From Caldifarciminota bacterium (GTDB lineage Bacteria; Hydrothermota; Hydrothermia; LBFQ01), in assembly GCA_027003075.1 (NCBI GenBank), contig JALWYV010000022.1, positions 1 through 62,896 of the forward strand: DNA of 62,896 nt. Direction: 5' to 3'. The first letter of the stretch is position 1, and each line of letters starts with the position of its first letter. The notes under the pieces were generated by a model that saw nothing but the letters and a program-made list of their open reading frames with translations, was not told the DNA's origin and ran no database searches. Shown here piece by piece: positions 8,719 through 17,512 of the stretch. A program made the position numbers and the translations under genes.

Positions 8719-10100
8719 ACTCGTACGGACTTCTGCTTTTATCCGTCTCCTTCCTCCTTCTGCTCCTCTCCCCTTACCTGCTCTCGTACGGTATGTTCTT
8801 TGACGGTATTACCTACTCGGCCGTCTCCCGGAACCTCGCCATAGGATTCGGATCCCTCTGGAAACCGGCCTACAGCCTCACCCTCGGAAGGGAGTTCTAC
8901 GGTCATCCCCCCGTGGGTTTCTGGATCCAGTCCGTGGTGTACCGTCTCTTCGGCGAAGCCCTGTGGCTGGACAAGGCCTACACCCTGTTTATAGGGGCTG
9001 TGAACCTCGCCCTCTTTTACACACTCTACGGCTTCCTGCGACGTAGAGGGGATCCCGGTTTCTGGGCACCTCTCTTTCTGCTTTCCACCTTTTACGCCTA
9101 TCGGTGGGTCGTGAGAAACAACCTCCTTGAGAACACCATGAGCGTATTCGTCCTCCTCTCGGTCATCATGTACGTCCTCGCCCTCCGGAAAGGATCCCTG
9201 TACGGCATACCGGCCGGTCTATACGTTTTAACCGCCTTCCTCGTTAAGGGACCCGTGGGTACCTTTCCCCTTATAGCTCCCCTTCTCCTTCCCGTTGATG
9301 CCCGCAGAGACAGGAGGCTTAAGGTGCTTATCATAGGACTTCTGGTATTTACCGTTTCGTTCCTCATGCTCTTAAGTCTGCCGGAGGTCAGACACTTCTT
9401 TTCCCAATACTTTCAAGGGCAGATAATAGGCAGTATATCGGGACGGGAAAACCCTGTACCCACACGCCTTTACATAGTTTACGCCCTTTTAACGGAGATA
9501 CTATTTCCCCTTGTTTTTCTCCTTCCCCTCCTGCTTTTCCACCTCGTACGGGGTGATAGGAACGCTTTGAACTGGAACAAAAGGACGTTTCTTCTCCTTC
9601 TCCTCGCCCTTTCGGGCAGCCTCCCTATCGTTCTCAGCCTGAAACAGGCACGATTTTATCTCTACCCTTCCCTATTTTTCTACTCCCTCTTCCTCGTATC
9701 CCTTTTCCGATCCCCTCTGAAGATGCTTGAGAGCCGCAGGCTCGTAAAGAGGTTATCCTTCCCACTATCAATGGCCCTTCTTACCTTATCTGCATTCGTT
9801 TCCCTGAAATTTGCCGGCACCGGCATGGGAGGCTACGTGCCCTTCTATAGGGACTTCGTTGAGAACCCCCTGAGGTTGAATCTGAAGAAACACGAGTACC
9901 TTTCCATATGTCCCAAGGGGCTTTACGGCAACTGGAGCATGTTCGCCGGCATGGAGAGGGCGTTCAAGCTGAGCATGGCTCTGGGAGACGGATCTAAATA
10001 TCTTCTGGTTGACAGGATTGAATGCAAGCAAGTTCCGGAAGGTTATACGCCCATCCATGAGGGGGAAAGGTTCGTACTCTATCGGAAGGTGCGTCCTTAG
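8703..10100 (+). CDS. GT-C glycosyltransferase, ArnT/PMT-like
   Basis: A 465-residue polytopic membrane protein. The first lumenal loop has the acidic FDGITYSAVSRN motif and GREFYGHPPVGFW, typical of ArnT/dolichyl-phosphate-mannose-type GT-C enzymes, which use a polyprenyl-phosphate sugar donor. About ten membrane helices are followed by a soluble C-terminal tail of about 100 residues. It overlaps the ligase-like gene by 16 bases. The target could be lipid A, a glycan or protein; the sequence does not tell. Confidence 0.8.
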   Translation: MEERVNSYGLLLLSVSFLLLLLSPYLLSYGMFFDGITYSAVSRNLAIGFGSLWKPAYSLTLGREFYGHPPVGFWIQSVVYRLFGEALWLDKAYTLFIGAVNLALFYTLYGFLRRRGDPGFWAPLFLLSTFYAYRWVVRNNLLENTMSVFVLLSVIMYVLALRKGSLYGIPAGLYVLTAFLVKGPVGTFPLIAPLLLPVDARRDRRLKVLIIGLLVFTVSFLMLLSLPEVRHFFSQYFQGQIIGSISGRENPVPTRLYIVYALLTEILFPLVFLLPLLLFHLVRGDRNALNWNKRTFLLLLLALSGSLPIVLSLKQARFYLYPSLFFYSLFLVSLFRSPLKMLESRRLVKRLSFPLSMALLTLSAFVSLKFAGTGMGGYVPFYRDFVENPLRLNLKKHEYLSICPKGLYGNWSMFAGMERAFKLSMALGDGSKYLLVDRIECKQVPEGYTPIHEGERFVLYRKVRP

Positions 10101-10103
10101 AAT
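10098..10103 (+). promoter_or_regulatory. -10 box TAGAAT of pduO-sua5
   Basis: TAGAAT lies 6 bases before the GTG start at 10110. The TAG of the box is also the stop codon of the upstream gene. Confidence 0.6.
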
Positions 10104-10109
10104 CCTTCC

Positions 10110-10667
10110 GTGAGGATAACGAAGGTCTATACGAAGTTCGGAGATGGGGGCAAGACCTATCTGGCAAACGGTGAAGTCGTCCCCAAGACCCATCCGCGGG
10201 TCGTGGCCTACGGTGAGGTGGACGAACTCAACTCCTTCATCGGTCTCGTACGATCCGAACTCCCGGAGGGATTAAAAGGACTTGACAACATACTCCGGGA
10301 CATCCAGAACGACCTCTTCCTTATCGGTGGGGATCTGGCAACGCCTTCTGACGCTCCGTTTGAGGTAAAGCGGATGGACGATGGTAGGGTAAAGTGGCTT
10401 GAAAGCCTCATAGACCGGTACAACGGGGGGTTGCCCCCCCTAAAGGAATTTATCCTCCCGGCGGGCCACAGGTTGTCCTCCCTGCTGCACGTAGCCCGGA
10501 CCGTGTGCCGAAGGGCCGAGAGGGCGGTAATATCGGCCATGGAGGGGGAAGATATAAACCCACAGGTCCAGATCTACCTGAACCGGCTTTCGGACCTCCT
10601 GTTCGTTCTGGCCAGGTGGGTCAACCACCGCATGGGAACGGGCGAGGAGTACGCCAGCTTCAAATGA
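10110..10667 (+). CDS. pduO: Cob(I)alamin adenosyltransferase, PduO type
   Basis: A 185-residue PduO-type enzyme that transfers adenosyl from ATP to cob(I)alamin to make coenzyme B12. The nucleotide-binding TKFGDGGKTYL, the YGEVDELNSFIG helix, FILPAG, ARTVCRRAER and YLNRLSDLLFVLAR are all present. The start is GTG, chosen because it lies directly behind a TAGAAT box. No other cobalamin gene is in the window, so it may serve B12 salvage. ATGA overlap couples it to the Sua5 gene. Confidence 0.94.
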   Translation: MRITKVYTKFGDGGKTYLANGEVVPKTHPRVVAYGEVDELNSFIGLVRSELPEGLKGLDNILRDIQNDLFLIGGDLATPSDAPFEVKRMDDGRVKWLESLIDRYNGGLPPLKEFILPAGHRLSSLLHVARTVCRRAERAVISAMEGEDINPQVQIYLNRLSDLLFVLARWVNHRMGTGEEYASFK

Positions 10668-11629
10668 GGAACCTGCTCCCTGCCACAGAGGAGAATATAA
10701 AACGTGCCGCAGAGGTCGTAAGGAGTGGTGGGGTCGTAGCCTTCCCAACGGAGACGGTTTACGGTCTCGGGGCCGACGCCCTCAACCCGAAGGCCGTGGC
10801 CCGGATATTTGAGATAAAGGGGAGACCGAGGTTTGACCCCTTAATCGTACACGTGGCCGATCTGGAAGACGTGGAAAGGCTGGCTAAGGATGTACCGGAG
10901 GAGGCCCGCACCCTCATGGAGAGGTTCTGGCCCGGACCCCTGACCCTCGTCCTTCCGAAGAGGGAGATAGTACCTCCCATAACGACGGCAGGGCTGCCCA
11001 CCGTGGCCATCCGTATGCCCGCCCATCCCGTGGCCCTGAAGTTGATAAGGTACGCGGGTACGCCCATAGCCGCACCGAGCGCCAACCCGTTCGGGTACGT
11101 GAGTCCCACCACGGCCCGGCAGGTGGCCGAGACCCTCGGCGATAGGGTTGACATGATCCTTGACGCCGGAAAGACGCCCATAGGCGTGGAGTCCACGATA
11201 ATAACGTTCTCCGGAGGGGAGGTTTACCTACTACGGCCGGGTGGCCTTCCGGTTGAGGAGATAGAGAGGGTTCTGGGGCGGGAAGTTAAGCCTTACAGAG
11301 GGGAAGGCGTACCTGCTCCGGGTACCCTCAAGAAACACTACTCCCCACGAACGAGAGTCGTAATACTGAAGGATTGGGAGGATTACTACAGGTTAAGGGC
11401 CCGGTACGGGAGGGTCCTGCTCGTACTTCCCCGGCCCGTCCATGGGATAGAGGGGGACGTCAGGTTCCTATCCGGGACCGGCGATCTGAGGGAGGTGGCC
11501 GCCAACCTCTTCTCCACCCTGTACGAGGCCGACAGGTTAGGGTACGACGTTATAGCCGTAATGCCCGTCCCCGAAGAGGGGCTGGGAAGGGCGATAATGA
11601 ACCGTTTAAGGAAGGCGGCGGCGGAATAA
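10664..11629 (+). CDS. sua5: Threonylcarbamoyl-AMP synthase, Sua5 type
   Basis: A 321-residue enzyme making threonylcarbamoyl-AMP from Thr, bicarbonate and ATP for t6A37 tRNA modification. The YrdC domain covers about residues 1-205 (GGVVAFPTETVYGLGADA, KGRPRFDPLIVHV, SANPFGYVSPTTA, ESTIITF). A linker with PAPGTLKKHYSP leads into the extra Sua5 domain. The start is the ATG overlapping the pduO stop (ATGA). An in-frame upstream extension to 10505 exists but would lie inside pduO and is not family-like. Confidence 0.94.
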   Translation: MRNLLPATEENIKRAAEVVRSGGVVAFPTETVYGLGADALNPKAVARIFEIKGRPRFDPLIVHVADLEDVERLAKDVPEEARTLMERFWPGPLTLVLPKREIVPPITTAGLPTVAIRMPAHPVALKLIRYAGTPIAAPSANPFGYVSPTTARQVAETLGDRVDMILDAGKTPIGVESTIITFSGGEVYLLRPGGLPVEEIERVLGREVKPYRGEGVPAPGTLKKHYSPRTRVVILKDWEDYYRLRARYGRVLLVLPRPVHGIEGDVRFLSGTGDLREVAANLFSTLYEADRLGYDVIAVMPVPEEGLGRAIMNRLRKAAAE

Positions 11630-11681
11630 AGTTTTCCGAGCGGTTTTTATACCTGCGATTTATCCCTATCTCCCCCCACGG

Positions 11682-11687
11682 TATAAT
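11682..11687 (+). promoter_or_regulatory. -10 box TATAAT of Fe-S oxidoreductase
   Basis: Perfect TATAAT 7 bases before ATG 11695; it fixes the start of a reading frame that is open far upstream. Confidence 0.7.
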
Positions 11688-11694
11688 CCTTTCT

Positions 11695-13680
11695 ATGCTT
11701 ACACTCGGTGAGAGAATCCTGTTCCTGCTTCTCCTTGCGGTATCCGGATACTTCACCTATAAGAACTTCGCCCTCGCAATTGCCGCCATCAGGCGGGGAA
11801 GAGAGGAGGGCAGGAAGTTGAACGTATGGTGGGGTATTCAGGCTTTCTTCCTTCAGAAACCCATATTCAAGGCACGTCTTATCACGTCCATCTTTCACTC
11901 CTTCGTTATGACGGCCTTCATAGTTTACGCCTTAGTTAACGTTCAGGACGTCGTAGCCGCCTTCGTCCCCCACTTCCGTCTCTTTGGCAACACCCCCGTA
12001 CAGGTGGCCTTTGACTTCGTTACCGACATCCTCAGCCTTCTGGCCATCGTGGGTGTAATCTACTTCGGCGTCCGCCGGTACGTCGTCAAGGATAAACGCC
12101 TGACCTTCAGGGAGAACGTCCTGATCCACGAGAAGGCTCTCCCCGGTATAGCGAGGGACTCGGCGATAGTACTGGTCTTTATCTTCACGCACGTGTTTGC
12201 CAGAGTTCTGCACGTGGCCGCCGGTATGGAGGAGCCATCCTCTGCCATGCCCTTCGCTTCTATCTTTGTCCCTCTCTTAGGGGGAAACGCTGTCTTAGAG
12301 CATATCTTCTGGTGGATCGGCATAGGCGCCATAATGGCCTTCTTCCCTTACTTCCCATTCTCCAAACACGTACACCTATTCTTCGCCCCCGTGAAGTGGT
12401 CCGTACGCCGGGACAAACCCTACGGCTACCTGCCAGCCATGAACCTCATGGAGAAGATGGAGCATATGGAGGACGAGGAGGACATGAGGTTCGGCGCCCT
12501 TGAGATTCAGGACCTACCGTGGGCGCAGATAATGGACGCCTACGCCTGCATAATGTGCAACAGGTGTCAGGACGTCTGTCCCGCCTACAACACCGGAAAG
12601 CCTCTATCCCCCTCCGCCCTCATCATAAACATGAGGTACGAACTGAACTACAACCTCTCTTCCTTCGTAGCCGGGGAAAGTGTGAGACCCTTAACGGACT
12701 TCGCTATAAGCGACGAGGCCCTATGGGCGTGTACGACCTGTGGGGCATGCGTGGAGGTATGTCCGGTTGGGAACGAACAACTTTACACTATCCTTGAGAT
12801 AAGGCGGGGTAAGGTTCTGATGGAAGGGGAGGACGGTGGATTGGGGCAGGCCTACAGGGGCATGGAGAACCAGGGTAACCCGTGGAACATGCCGGCGGCC
12901 GACCGCGAGAAGTGGCTTGAGGGCATGGACGTAATAAAGGCCCGCGAGGGTAAGGAGTTTGACGTACTCTACTGGGCGGGGTGCGCCGCAGCCTACGACG
13001 AGAGGTACAGCAAGACCGCCCGCACCGTAATAGAGCTGATGCAGAAGGCCGGCCTGAAGGTGGCCGTCCTCGGAAACGAGGAATCCTGTACCGGGGACTC
13101 CGCCCGCAGGGGAGGAAACGAACTGCTCTTTGAGATGCTCGCCACCCAGAACGTTGAGACCCTGAACAACTACAAACCTAAGGTTATAGTGGCCTCCTGC
13201 CCCCACTGCTACCACACCATAAAGAACGAGTACCCCGATTTCGGCCTCGACCCCAACGTACAGGTGTACCATCACAGCGAGTTCCTCGCTAAACTCCTTT
13301 CCGAAGGTAAACTCAAGGTGAAGAAGAGCGAAAAGACTCTCACCTTCCACGACCCCTGTTACCTCGGAAGGCACAACAAACAGTACGATGCTCCCCGTCT
13401 TACGCTCAACTTCGTGGCTAAGATGGTGGAACCGGAGAGGACGAAACAGAATTCCTTCTGCTGTGGGGCCGGAGGTGGACGCATGTGGTTAGAGGAGAAG
13501 ATCGGTAAGGCCATCAACGTGGAGAGAACGGAGGAGCTCCTGCGTACCGGAGCCGAGGAGATAGCCGTCGCCTGTCCCTTCTGTATGACGATGATAACCG
13601 ACGGGGTAAAGGCCAGCGGTAAGGAGCCGACTGTGGTCAAGGATATAGCCGAGGTGATAGCCGAGAACCTGCAGGCTTAG
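11695..13680 (+). CDS. Membrane Fe-S oxidoreductase, HdrD-like with b-heme-type anchor
   Basis: A 661-residue protein. The N-terminal part (about 1-240) has five or six membrane helices with histidines placed as in NarI-type b-heme anchors (LITSIFHSF, FIFTHVFARVLH). The middle holds two 4Fe-4S motifs, CIMCNRCQDVCP and CTTCGACVEVCP. The C-terminal half has two CCG-type segments (SCPHCYHTI, FCCGAGGGRMW). This layout matches HdrD-like membrane proteins such as ETF:menaquinone oxidoreductases, which pass electrons from a soluble donor to quinone. ETF genes are not in the window, so the donor is unknown. The frame is open back to 11374, but the start fits the TATAAT box. Confidence 0.85.
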   Translation: MLTLGERILFLLLLAVSGYFTYKNFALAIAAIRRGREEGRKLNVWWGIQAFFLQKPIFKARLITSIFHSFVMTAFIVYALVNVQDVVAAFVPHFRLFGNTPVQVAFDFVTDILSLLAIVGVIYFGVRRYVVKDKRLTFRENVLIHEKALPGIARDSAIVLVFIFTHVFARVLHVAAGMEEPSSAMPFASIFVPLLGGNAVLEHIFWWIGIGAIMAFFPYFPFSKHVHLFFAPVKWSVRRDKPYGYLPAMNLMEKMEHMEDEEDMRFGALEIQDLPWAQIMDAYACIMCNRCQDVCPAYNTGKPLSPSALIINMRYELNYNLSSFVAGESVRPLTDFAISDEALWACTTCGACVEVCPVGNEQLYTILEIRRGKVLMEGEDGGLGQAYRGMENQGNPWNMPAADREKWLEGMDVIKAREGKEFDVLYWAGCAAAYDERYSKTARTVIELMQKAGLKVAVLGNEESCTGDSARRGGNELLFEMLATQNVETLNNYKPKVIVASCPHCYHTIKNEYPDFGLDPNVQVYHHSEFLAKLLSEGKLKVKKSEKTLTFHDPCYLGRHNKQYDAPRLTLNFVAKMVEPERTKQNSFCCGAGGGRMWLEEKIGKAINVERTEELLRTGAEEIAVACPFCMTMITDGVKASGKEPTVVKDIAEVIAENLQA

Positions 13681-14831
13681 AGGGAACGACGCCTCGCATG
13701 CTCTATGGCCTTTTTTAGGGCAGAAAAGGTAGTGTAAGGTTTTCTATCCGATACCACGATGTAATTGTTCCCCCTCGTTTTAAAGACCACGTACCATCCA
13801 CCTCGCCCGGAAACTATCCCATCTCTGTAAGTCCTCTTTATCCCCTTAAACGGCCCGTACACCGTCAAACTCCTGCCATCCTCAACGACGACGTAGCCCT
13901 CCCCGGAACGTCCGAACACTGCTATTACCCTGCCCCATCCCGATCCCGTCCCCATAAACTCCCCGAAGGGACCCGCCTCACCCGATACGGAGAATGCTCG
14001 GTATTCCCCCTTTTTCATCCTGACAACGGCGATCCAGATGTCGGAGTCGTGATTCAGCCATACTCTCTCCCCCACCGGTACCGTTCTGTTGCCGATCTTT
14101 ATGTAATCCCGCCCGATTTCAACGTCCCAGTTTCCCAATACGGGTCTGGAACCTTCATCCGTGTCCTCCTCCCGAAGCGGCCCCACAGGTGATCCGTCTA
14201 CGAAGATGTAGAACTTCCCTCCGATCTCTCCCCTCAACTTCCAGCCACCGCCCGGTAAGGGATGGATGCTACGTGTGTGTACCTCGTCCTCGTATTTAAA
14301 AACCCTTAGCCTTCCGTTCCCTTCGTGTACGAAGAGGCTCTTCCCCTCTGCCCATGCGACGATAAAACCGTCATCGCCTTTTGCATCTTTGCGGGTAGGG
14401 TATGCGGGCCACGATCGGGTACTTCGGAGAGGTTCACCGTTGTAAAGGATCCTGAAAACTTCCCTATTCATAACCACGGCTATCCAGTCCCTGCCATCCG
14501 TATAGAAGTACTTCACGTTATCGTAGGGACCGAATTCCCTCATGTTTACCGATATAACCTTACCTTTTCCCACACCCACACCGTAAATGAAGGCGATGTT
14601 CTTCCCATCGTAAAAGAAAGTTTCAACGTCCACAGTGTAGAAGGGACCGATCCTTTCCCCGTTGACTATGACGAAGTGGTCGTAATTGTCCCTGTACTGA
14701 ACGATTGCCGCCCAACCTTCGTCAGAATAGACCAGAGCCTCAACATCGGAAAGGGGACCGAATTCCCCGCCTTCAACTATGAGGAACTTACTGTAGATTT
14801 CCCTTTCCTCTATCTTTAACCTGACAGGCAT
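13677..14831 (-). CDS. Cytoplasmic beta-repeat protein with GP[FY] motifs
   Basis: About 384 residues with no signal peptide and no membrane segment. The protein is built of repeated beta units of about 45 residues marked by GPLSDV, GPFYTV, GPYDNV, GPLREE, GPFGEF and GPFKGI, each followed by a strand with W and V/I. It probably folds as a propeller or similar repeat. I do not know a function. An alternative TTG start two codons upstream exists, but the ATG at 14831 lies 6 bases behind a TAGAAT box. Its stop codon overlaps that of the convergent Fe-S gene. Confidence 0.7.
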   Translation of the reverse strand: MPVRLKIEEREIYSKFLIVEGGEFGPLSDVEALVYSDEGWAAIVQYRDNYDHFVIVNGERIGPFYTVDVETFFYDGKNIAFIYGVGVGKGKVISVNMREFGPYDNVKYFYTDGRDWIAVVMNREVFRILYNGEPLRSTRSWPAYPTRKDAKGDDGFIVAWAEGKSLFVHEGNGRLRVFKYEDEVHTRSIHPLPGGGWKLRGEIGGKFYIFVDGSPVGPLREEDTDEGSRPVLGNWDVEIGRDYIKIGNRTVPVGERVWLNHDSDIWIAVVRMKKGEYRAFSVSGEAGPFGEFMGTGSGWGRVIAVFGRSGEGYVVVEDGRSLTVYGPFKGIKRTYRDGIVSGRGGWYVVFKTRGNNYIVVSDRKPYTTFSALKKAIEHARRRSL

Positions 14832-14836
14832 AACCA

Positions 14837-14862
14837 AATTCTACCCCGGACACCCGTAAAAT
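14837..14862. promoter_or_regulatory. Head-to-head promoter pair (TAGAAT minus, TAAAAT plus)
   Basis: A minus-strand TAGAAT at 14838-14843 serves the GP-repeat gene (6 bases to ATG 14831). A plus-strand TAAAAT at 14857-14862 serves the M1 aminopeptidase (6 bases to ATG 14869). Only 13 bases, CCCCGGACACCCG, separate them. The whole 26-base segment recurs at 16798-16823 with one base changed. Confidence 0.65.
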
Positions 14863-14868
14863 GTTTTT

Positions 14869-16776
14869 ATGTTGATATTGATATCAACCTTTGGGATAGA
14901 AGATCTCTGGCAACCCGGAAAGGCCTTTCTCCTGAAAAGACATGGATACGCCTTTCGTAGTTCGGATTATTCGCTGTACGACTGGCCGGACGTTGAAATC
15001 CCGCCCTACGACGTACGGAAGTACACGATCAGGATGAGTATATGGGGAGGAGGTATGGATGTCAACTTCGCCCATACCACGGTTAAGGTTATGGGAAGAG
15101 ATACGGTTGATACCGTACGTCTCTACTTCGTATGGGACCCTGTGGACAGCGTAAAGTACAACGGGTCTTCTGTACCTTTCTCAACCGTGGGTACGGACTC
15201 GGCCCGGAATCTGGTTATTCCCCTCCCTTCACCCCTCTACCCCGGGGATACGGGGTACGTGGACGTCTTCTATCACGGTACACCCCCTACACCGTCCGAA
15301 TGTGATAATAGCTTTGGAGGTGGTCTGGTTATATTGTCATGGGTATTTGCTGACAACGAGCCTTACGGTCTCAGGTGCTGGGTACCCTCCTACGACCACC
15401 CCTACGAGAAGGCGGACGAAGGGGTGGAGTTCTACATCACCACGGACACCAGCCTTGAGGTCGTTGCCAACGGCCTCCTTCAGGATACCACGACGACCGG
15501 TAGTCTGAGGACGTGGCACTACGCCCACGGTCATCCCATAACCCCTTACCTGATAACCTTCGCCATCAGGGATCTCGTTTTCAACGAGTGGACGTGGACG
15601 TACGGTTCCATCACCATGCCCGTGAGGGCGTGGTTGATAGCCTCGGACCCCGACTACTCGTGGGGGAGCAGTCTCACAGAAATGCTCACGGCCTTTTCCA
15701 TAAGGTACGGCCCGTACCCCTTTGCCGACGAGAAGTACGAGGAAAGCGTTGTTCTTCCCGGTGGATGGGCTATGGAGGACCAGACCAACTCCTTCTTCGG
15801 AGGTTATTACTCCGGGTGGGTGGAGGCCCACGAGCTTGCCCATCAGTGGTGGGGGGACGACGTGACGTGCGGCACCTTCAAGGACATATGGCTCAACGAG
15901 GGTTTCGCCACGTACAACGAAATAATCTGGCAGGAGCATACGGGGGGCTGGAGCGCTTACAGGAGTTATTACGACAGGCGGGCGGATTCGGCCATATTCA
16001 CCTACGCCTCCAACCCCGGAAAACCCGTTTACAACCCCGGCCCGAACATGAGTGACGCCTTTTCGGTCTACACGTATAACAAGGGGGCTGCCGTCCTTCA
16101 CATGCTCCGCTATATCCTTGACAAGGACACATCCCTCTTCTTCGGCGCTCTGAGATATTACAGGAGCAGGCACAGCGGTTCCTACGCCCTCACCAGCGAT
16201 TTTGTAAGCGACGTCCAGACCTTCACGGGCAGAGACCTGACGTGGTTCTTTGACCAGTGGGTGTACCAGCCGGGATGGCCTGTGTACGATATAAGGTGGA
16301 ACCGTTTCAACAACGGGGGGAGCTGGGACCTTCTCCTGTGGGTTGAGCAGGTACAACCTGCCGGTGCGCCCACCTTCAAAATGCCCATAGAGGTTAAGGT
16401 ATTTACGCCGTCGGGAGATACCACGGTCGTCATATGGGACAGTCTTGACGTCCAGCACTTCTGGATAACGCTAAGCAATAGACCCGACAGCCTTCACTGG
16501 GACCCGGAGAACTGGGTACTGGAGCAGCATACCCTAACCTACGACCCGGCCCTTAACCTGAGTGAAGAACCGGAAGTAGCCGTAAGGGACGTGGTGGTAA
16601 GGGTAAAAGGCAGGAATGTGGTGGTTTACGGTGTGAACGGACGGTTTCTGGTATCCGTTTACTCCTCATCGGGTCGTCTCGTGTTGCGGGGAGAGGGGAA
16701 AATAACTGGATCCCTATCTCCCGGCGTTTACTACGCCGTCAGCAAAGACAGAGTAAAGGCCTTCGTCGTGAAATAA
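14869..16776 (+). CDS. M1-family zinc aminopeptidase with C-terminal sorting domain
   Basis: A 635-residue metallopeptidase. The exopeptidase motif is GWAMEDQT (300-307), and the zinc site is HELAH (321-325) with the downstream NEGFA glutamate. The last 75 residues form a Por-secretion-like beta domain (YSSSGRLV, LSPGVYYAV, ending FVVK), also seen on the S8 protease and BNR protein, implying export and surface anchoring. The N-terminus MLILISTFG is a very short hydrophobic run without positive charge. An in-frame stop inside the -10 box and no intervening start codon rule out an upstream start. Confidence 0.92.
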   Translation: MLILISTFGIEDLWQPGKAFLLKRHGYAFRSSDYSLYDWPDVEIPPYDVRKYTIRMSIWGGGMDVNFAHTTVKVMGRDTVDTVRLYFVWDPVDSVKYNGSSVPFSTVGTDSARNLVIPLPSPLYPGDTGYVDVFYHGTPPTPSECDNSFGGGLVILSWVFADNEPYGLRCWVPSYDHPYEKADEGVEFYITTDTSLEVVANGLLQDTTTTGSLRTWHYAHGHPITPYLITFAIRDLVFNEWTWTYGSITMPVRAWLIASDPDYSWGSSLTEMLTAFSIRYGPYPFADEKYEESVVLPGGWAMEDQTNSFFGGYYSGWVEAHELAHQWWGDDVTCGTFKDIWLNEGFATYNEIIWQEHTGGWSAYRSYYDRRADSAIFTYASNPGKPVYNPGPNMSDAFSVYTYNKGAAVLHMLRYILDKDTSLFFGALRYYRSRHSGSYALTSDFVSDVQTFTGRDLTWFFDQWVYQPGWPVYDIRWNRFNNGGSWDLLLWVEQVQPAGAPTFKMPIEVKVFTPSGDTTVVIWDSLDVQHFWITLSNRPDSLHWDPENWVLEQHTLTYDPALNLSEEPEVAVRDVVVRVKGRNVVVYGVNGRFLVSVYSSSGRLVLRGEGKITGSLSPGVYYAVSKDRVKAFVVK

Positions 16777-16797
16777 AAGTAAACAACGGCCACCCCC

Positions 16798-16823
16798 AAT
16801 TCTACCCCGGACACCCGTATAAT
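16798..16823 (+). promoter_or_regulatory. -10 box TATAAT (16818-16823) in duplicated promoter segment
   Basis: Same 26-base segment as 14837-14862 (25 of 26 bases). TATAAT lies 62 bases before ATG 16886, so this unit has a real 5' leader, unlike most others here. Confidence 0.6.
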
Positions 16824-16835
16824 CTTCGCTTCAAC

Positions 16836-16869
16836 TCCGCAGATATGCGGAGGCCCCACGTCGGTGGGG
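16836..16869 (+). promoter_or_regulatory. Structured 5' leader: two tandem hairpins
   Basis: CTCCGC/GCGGAG (16836-16853) and CCCCAC/GTGGGG (16854-16869) are perfect 6-bp stems placed back to back, followed by GAGGTACGAGGGGG before ATG 16886. They lie in the leader of the plsC-rpsA unit and could control ribosomal protein S1 synthesis. No known riboswitch was recognised. Confidence 0.5.
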
Positions 16870-16885
16870 AGGTACGAGGGGGTTA

Positions 16886-17512
16886 ATGAAGGCACCGAGC
16901 GCTAAATGGCGGATAGGAAGAGTCGTCACGTATCCGGTTTTCAGATGGTTTTTGGGGTTGAGGGAGTTTGGTAAGGGGAACATTCCGGAAGAGGGACCCG
17001 TTATCATAGCCTCCAACCACCGGAGCGCGTGGGACCCTCCACTTCTGGGCTTTGCAGCCTATCCGAGGGAGGTCCACTTCATAGCAAAGAGGGAACTGTT
17101 TAACCCTATCCTCGGCCCAATAATCAAACTCTACAACGCCCATCCCATAAACAGGTCTGCGGGCGCACGCGGCGCCCTCTTAACCGCCCTTGAACTGCTG
17201 AAGAAGGGGTATGCCATAGTCATCTTCCCGGAGGGCACCCGGAACCGTACGGACAAACCCCTTCTCCCACTTCGCCGTGGCATACAGTGGATAGCCTACA
17301 ACCCGGATATAAGGGACGATGTGAAGGTGGTACCCGCGTGGATAGACGGCAAACCCGGCAACTTCACCGTCATCTTCGGCAAACCCATATCCCCTGCCGA
17401 TGTGTCGGAGGATGAGTTTCTGAACCTGCTGAGGGATAGACTGCTATCTCTGAGGGATAGCTTTTTGCACAGTAAGGAAAATAAAAAGGAGGTAAAGCGG
17501 TATGGAACTTGA
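16886..17512 (+). CDS. plsC: 1-acyl-glycerol-3-phosphate acyltransferase (PlsC family)
   Basis: A 208-residue acyltransferase that makes phosphatidic acid from lyso-phosphatidic acid. It has the HX4D block (NHRSAWDPP), FIAKRELF, and the FPEGTRNR block; a further hydrophobic block follows. No long membrane helix is obvious, so it is probably a monotopic membrane protein. Its end overlaps the start of rpsA by 11 bases. In several bacteria a PlsC-like gene precedes rpsA, so the pairing is familiar. Confidence 0.92.
   Translation: MKAPSAKWRIGRVVTYPVFRWFLGLREFGKGNIPEEGPVIIASNHRSAWDPPLLGFAAYPREVHFIAKRELFNPILGPIIKLYNAHPINRSAGARGALLTALELLKKGYAIVIFPEGTRNRTDKPLLPLRRGIQWIAYNPDIRDDVKVVPAWIDGKPGNFTVIFGKPISPADVSEDEFLNLLRDRLLSLRDSFLHSKENKKEVKRYGT

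Noticed and set aside
10505-10663. N-terminal extension of the Sua5 protein
   Set aside because: The extension lies inside pduO and is not similar to the family. The ATG overlapping the pduO stop is the standard operon junction.
16836-16869. Guanidine-II (mini-ykkC) riboswitch in the plsC leader
   Set aside because: Two small hairpins fit the general shape, but the loops are not ACGR and the downstream genes are not guanidine transporters.
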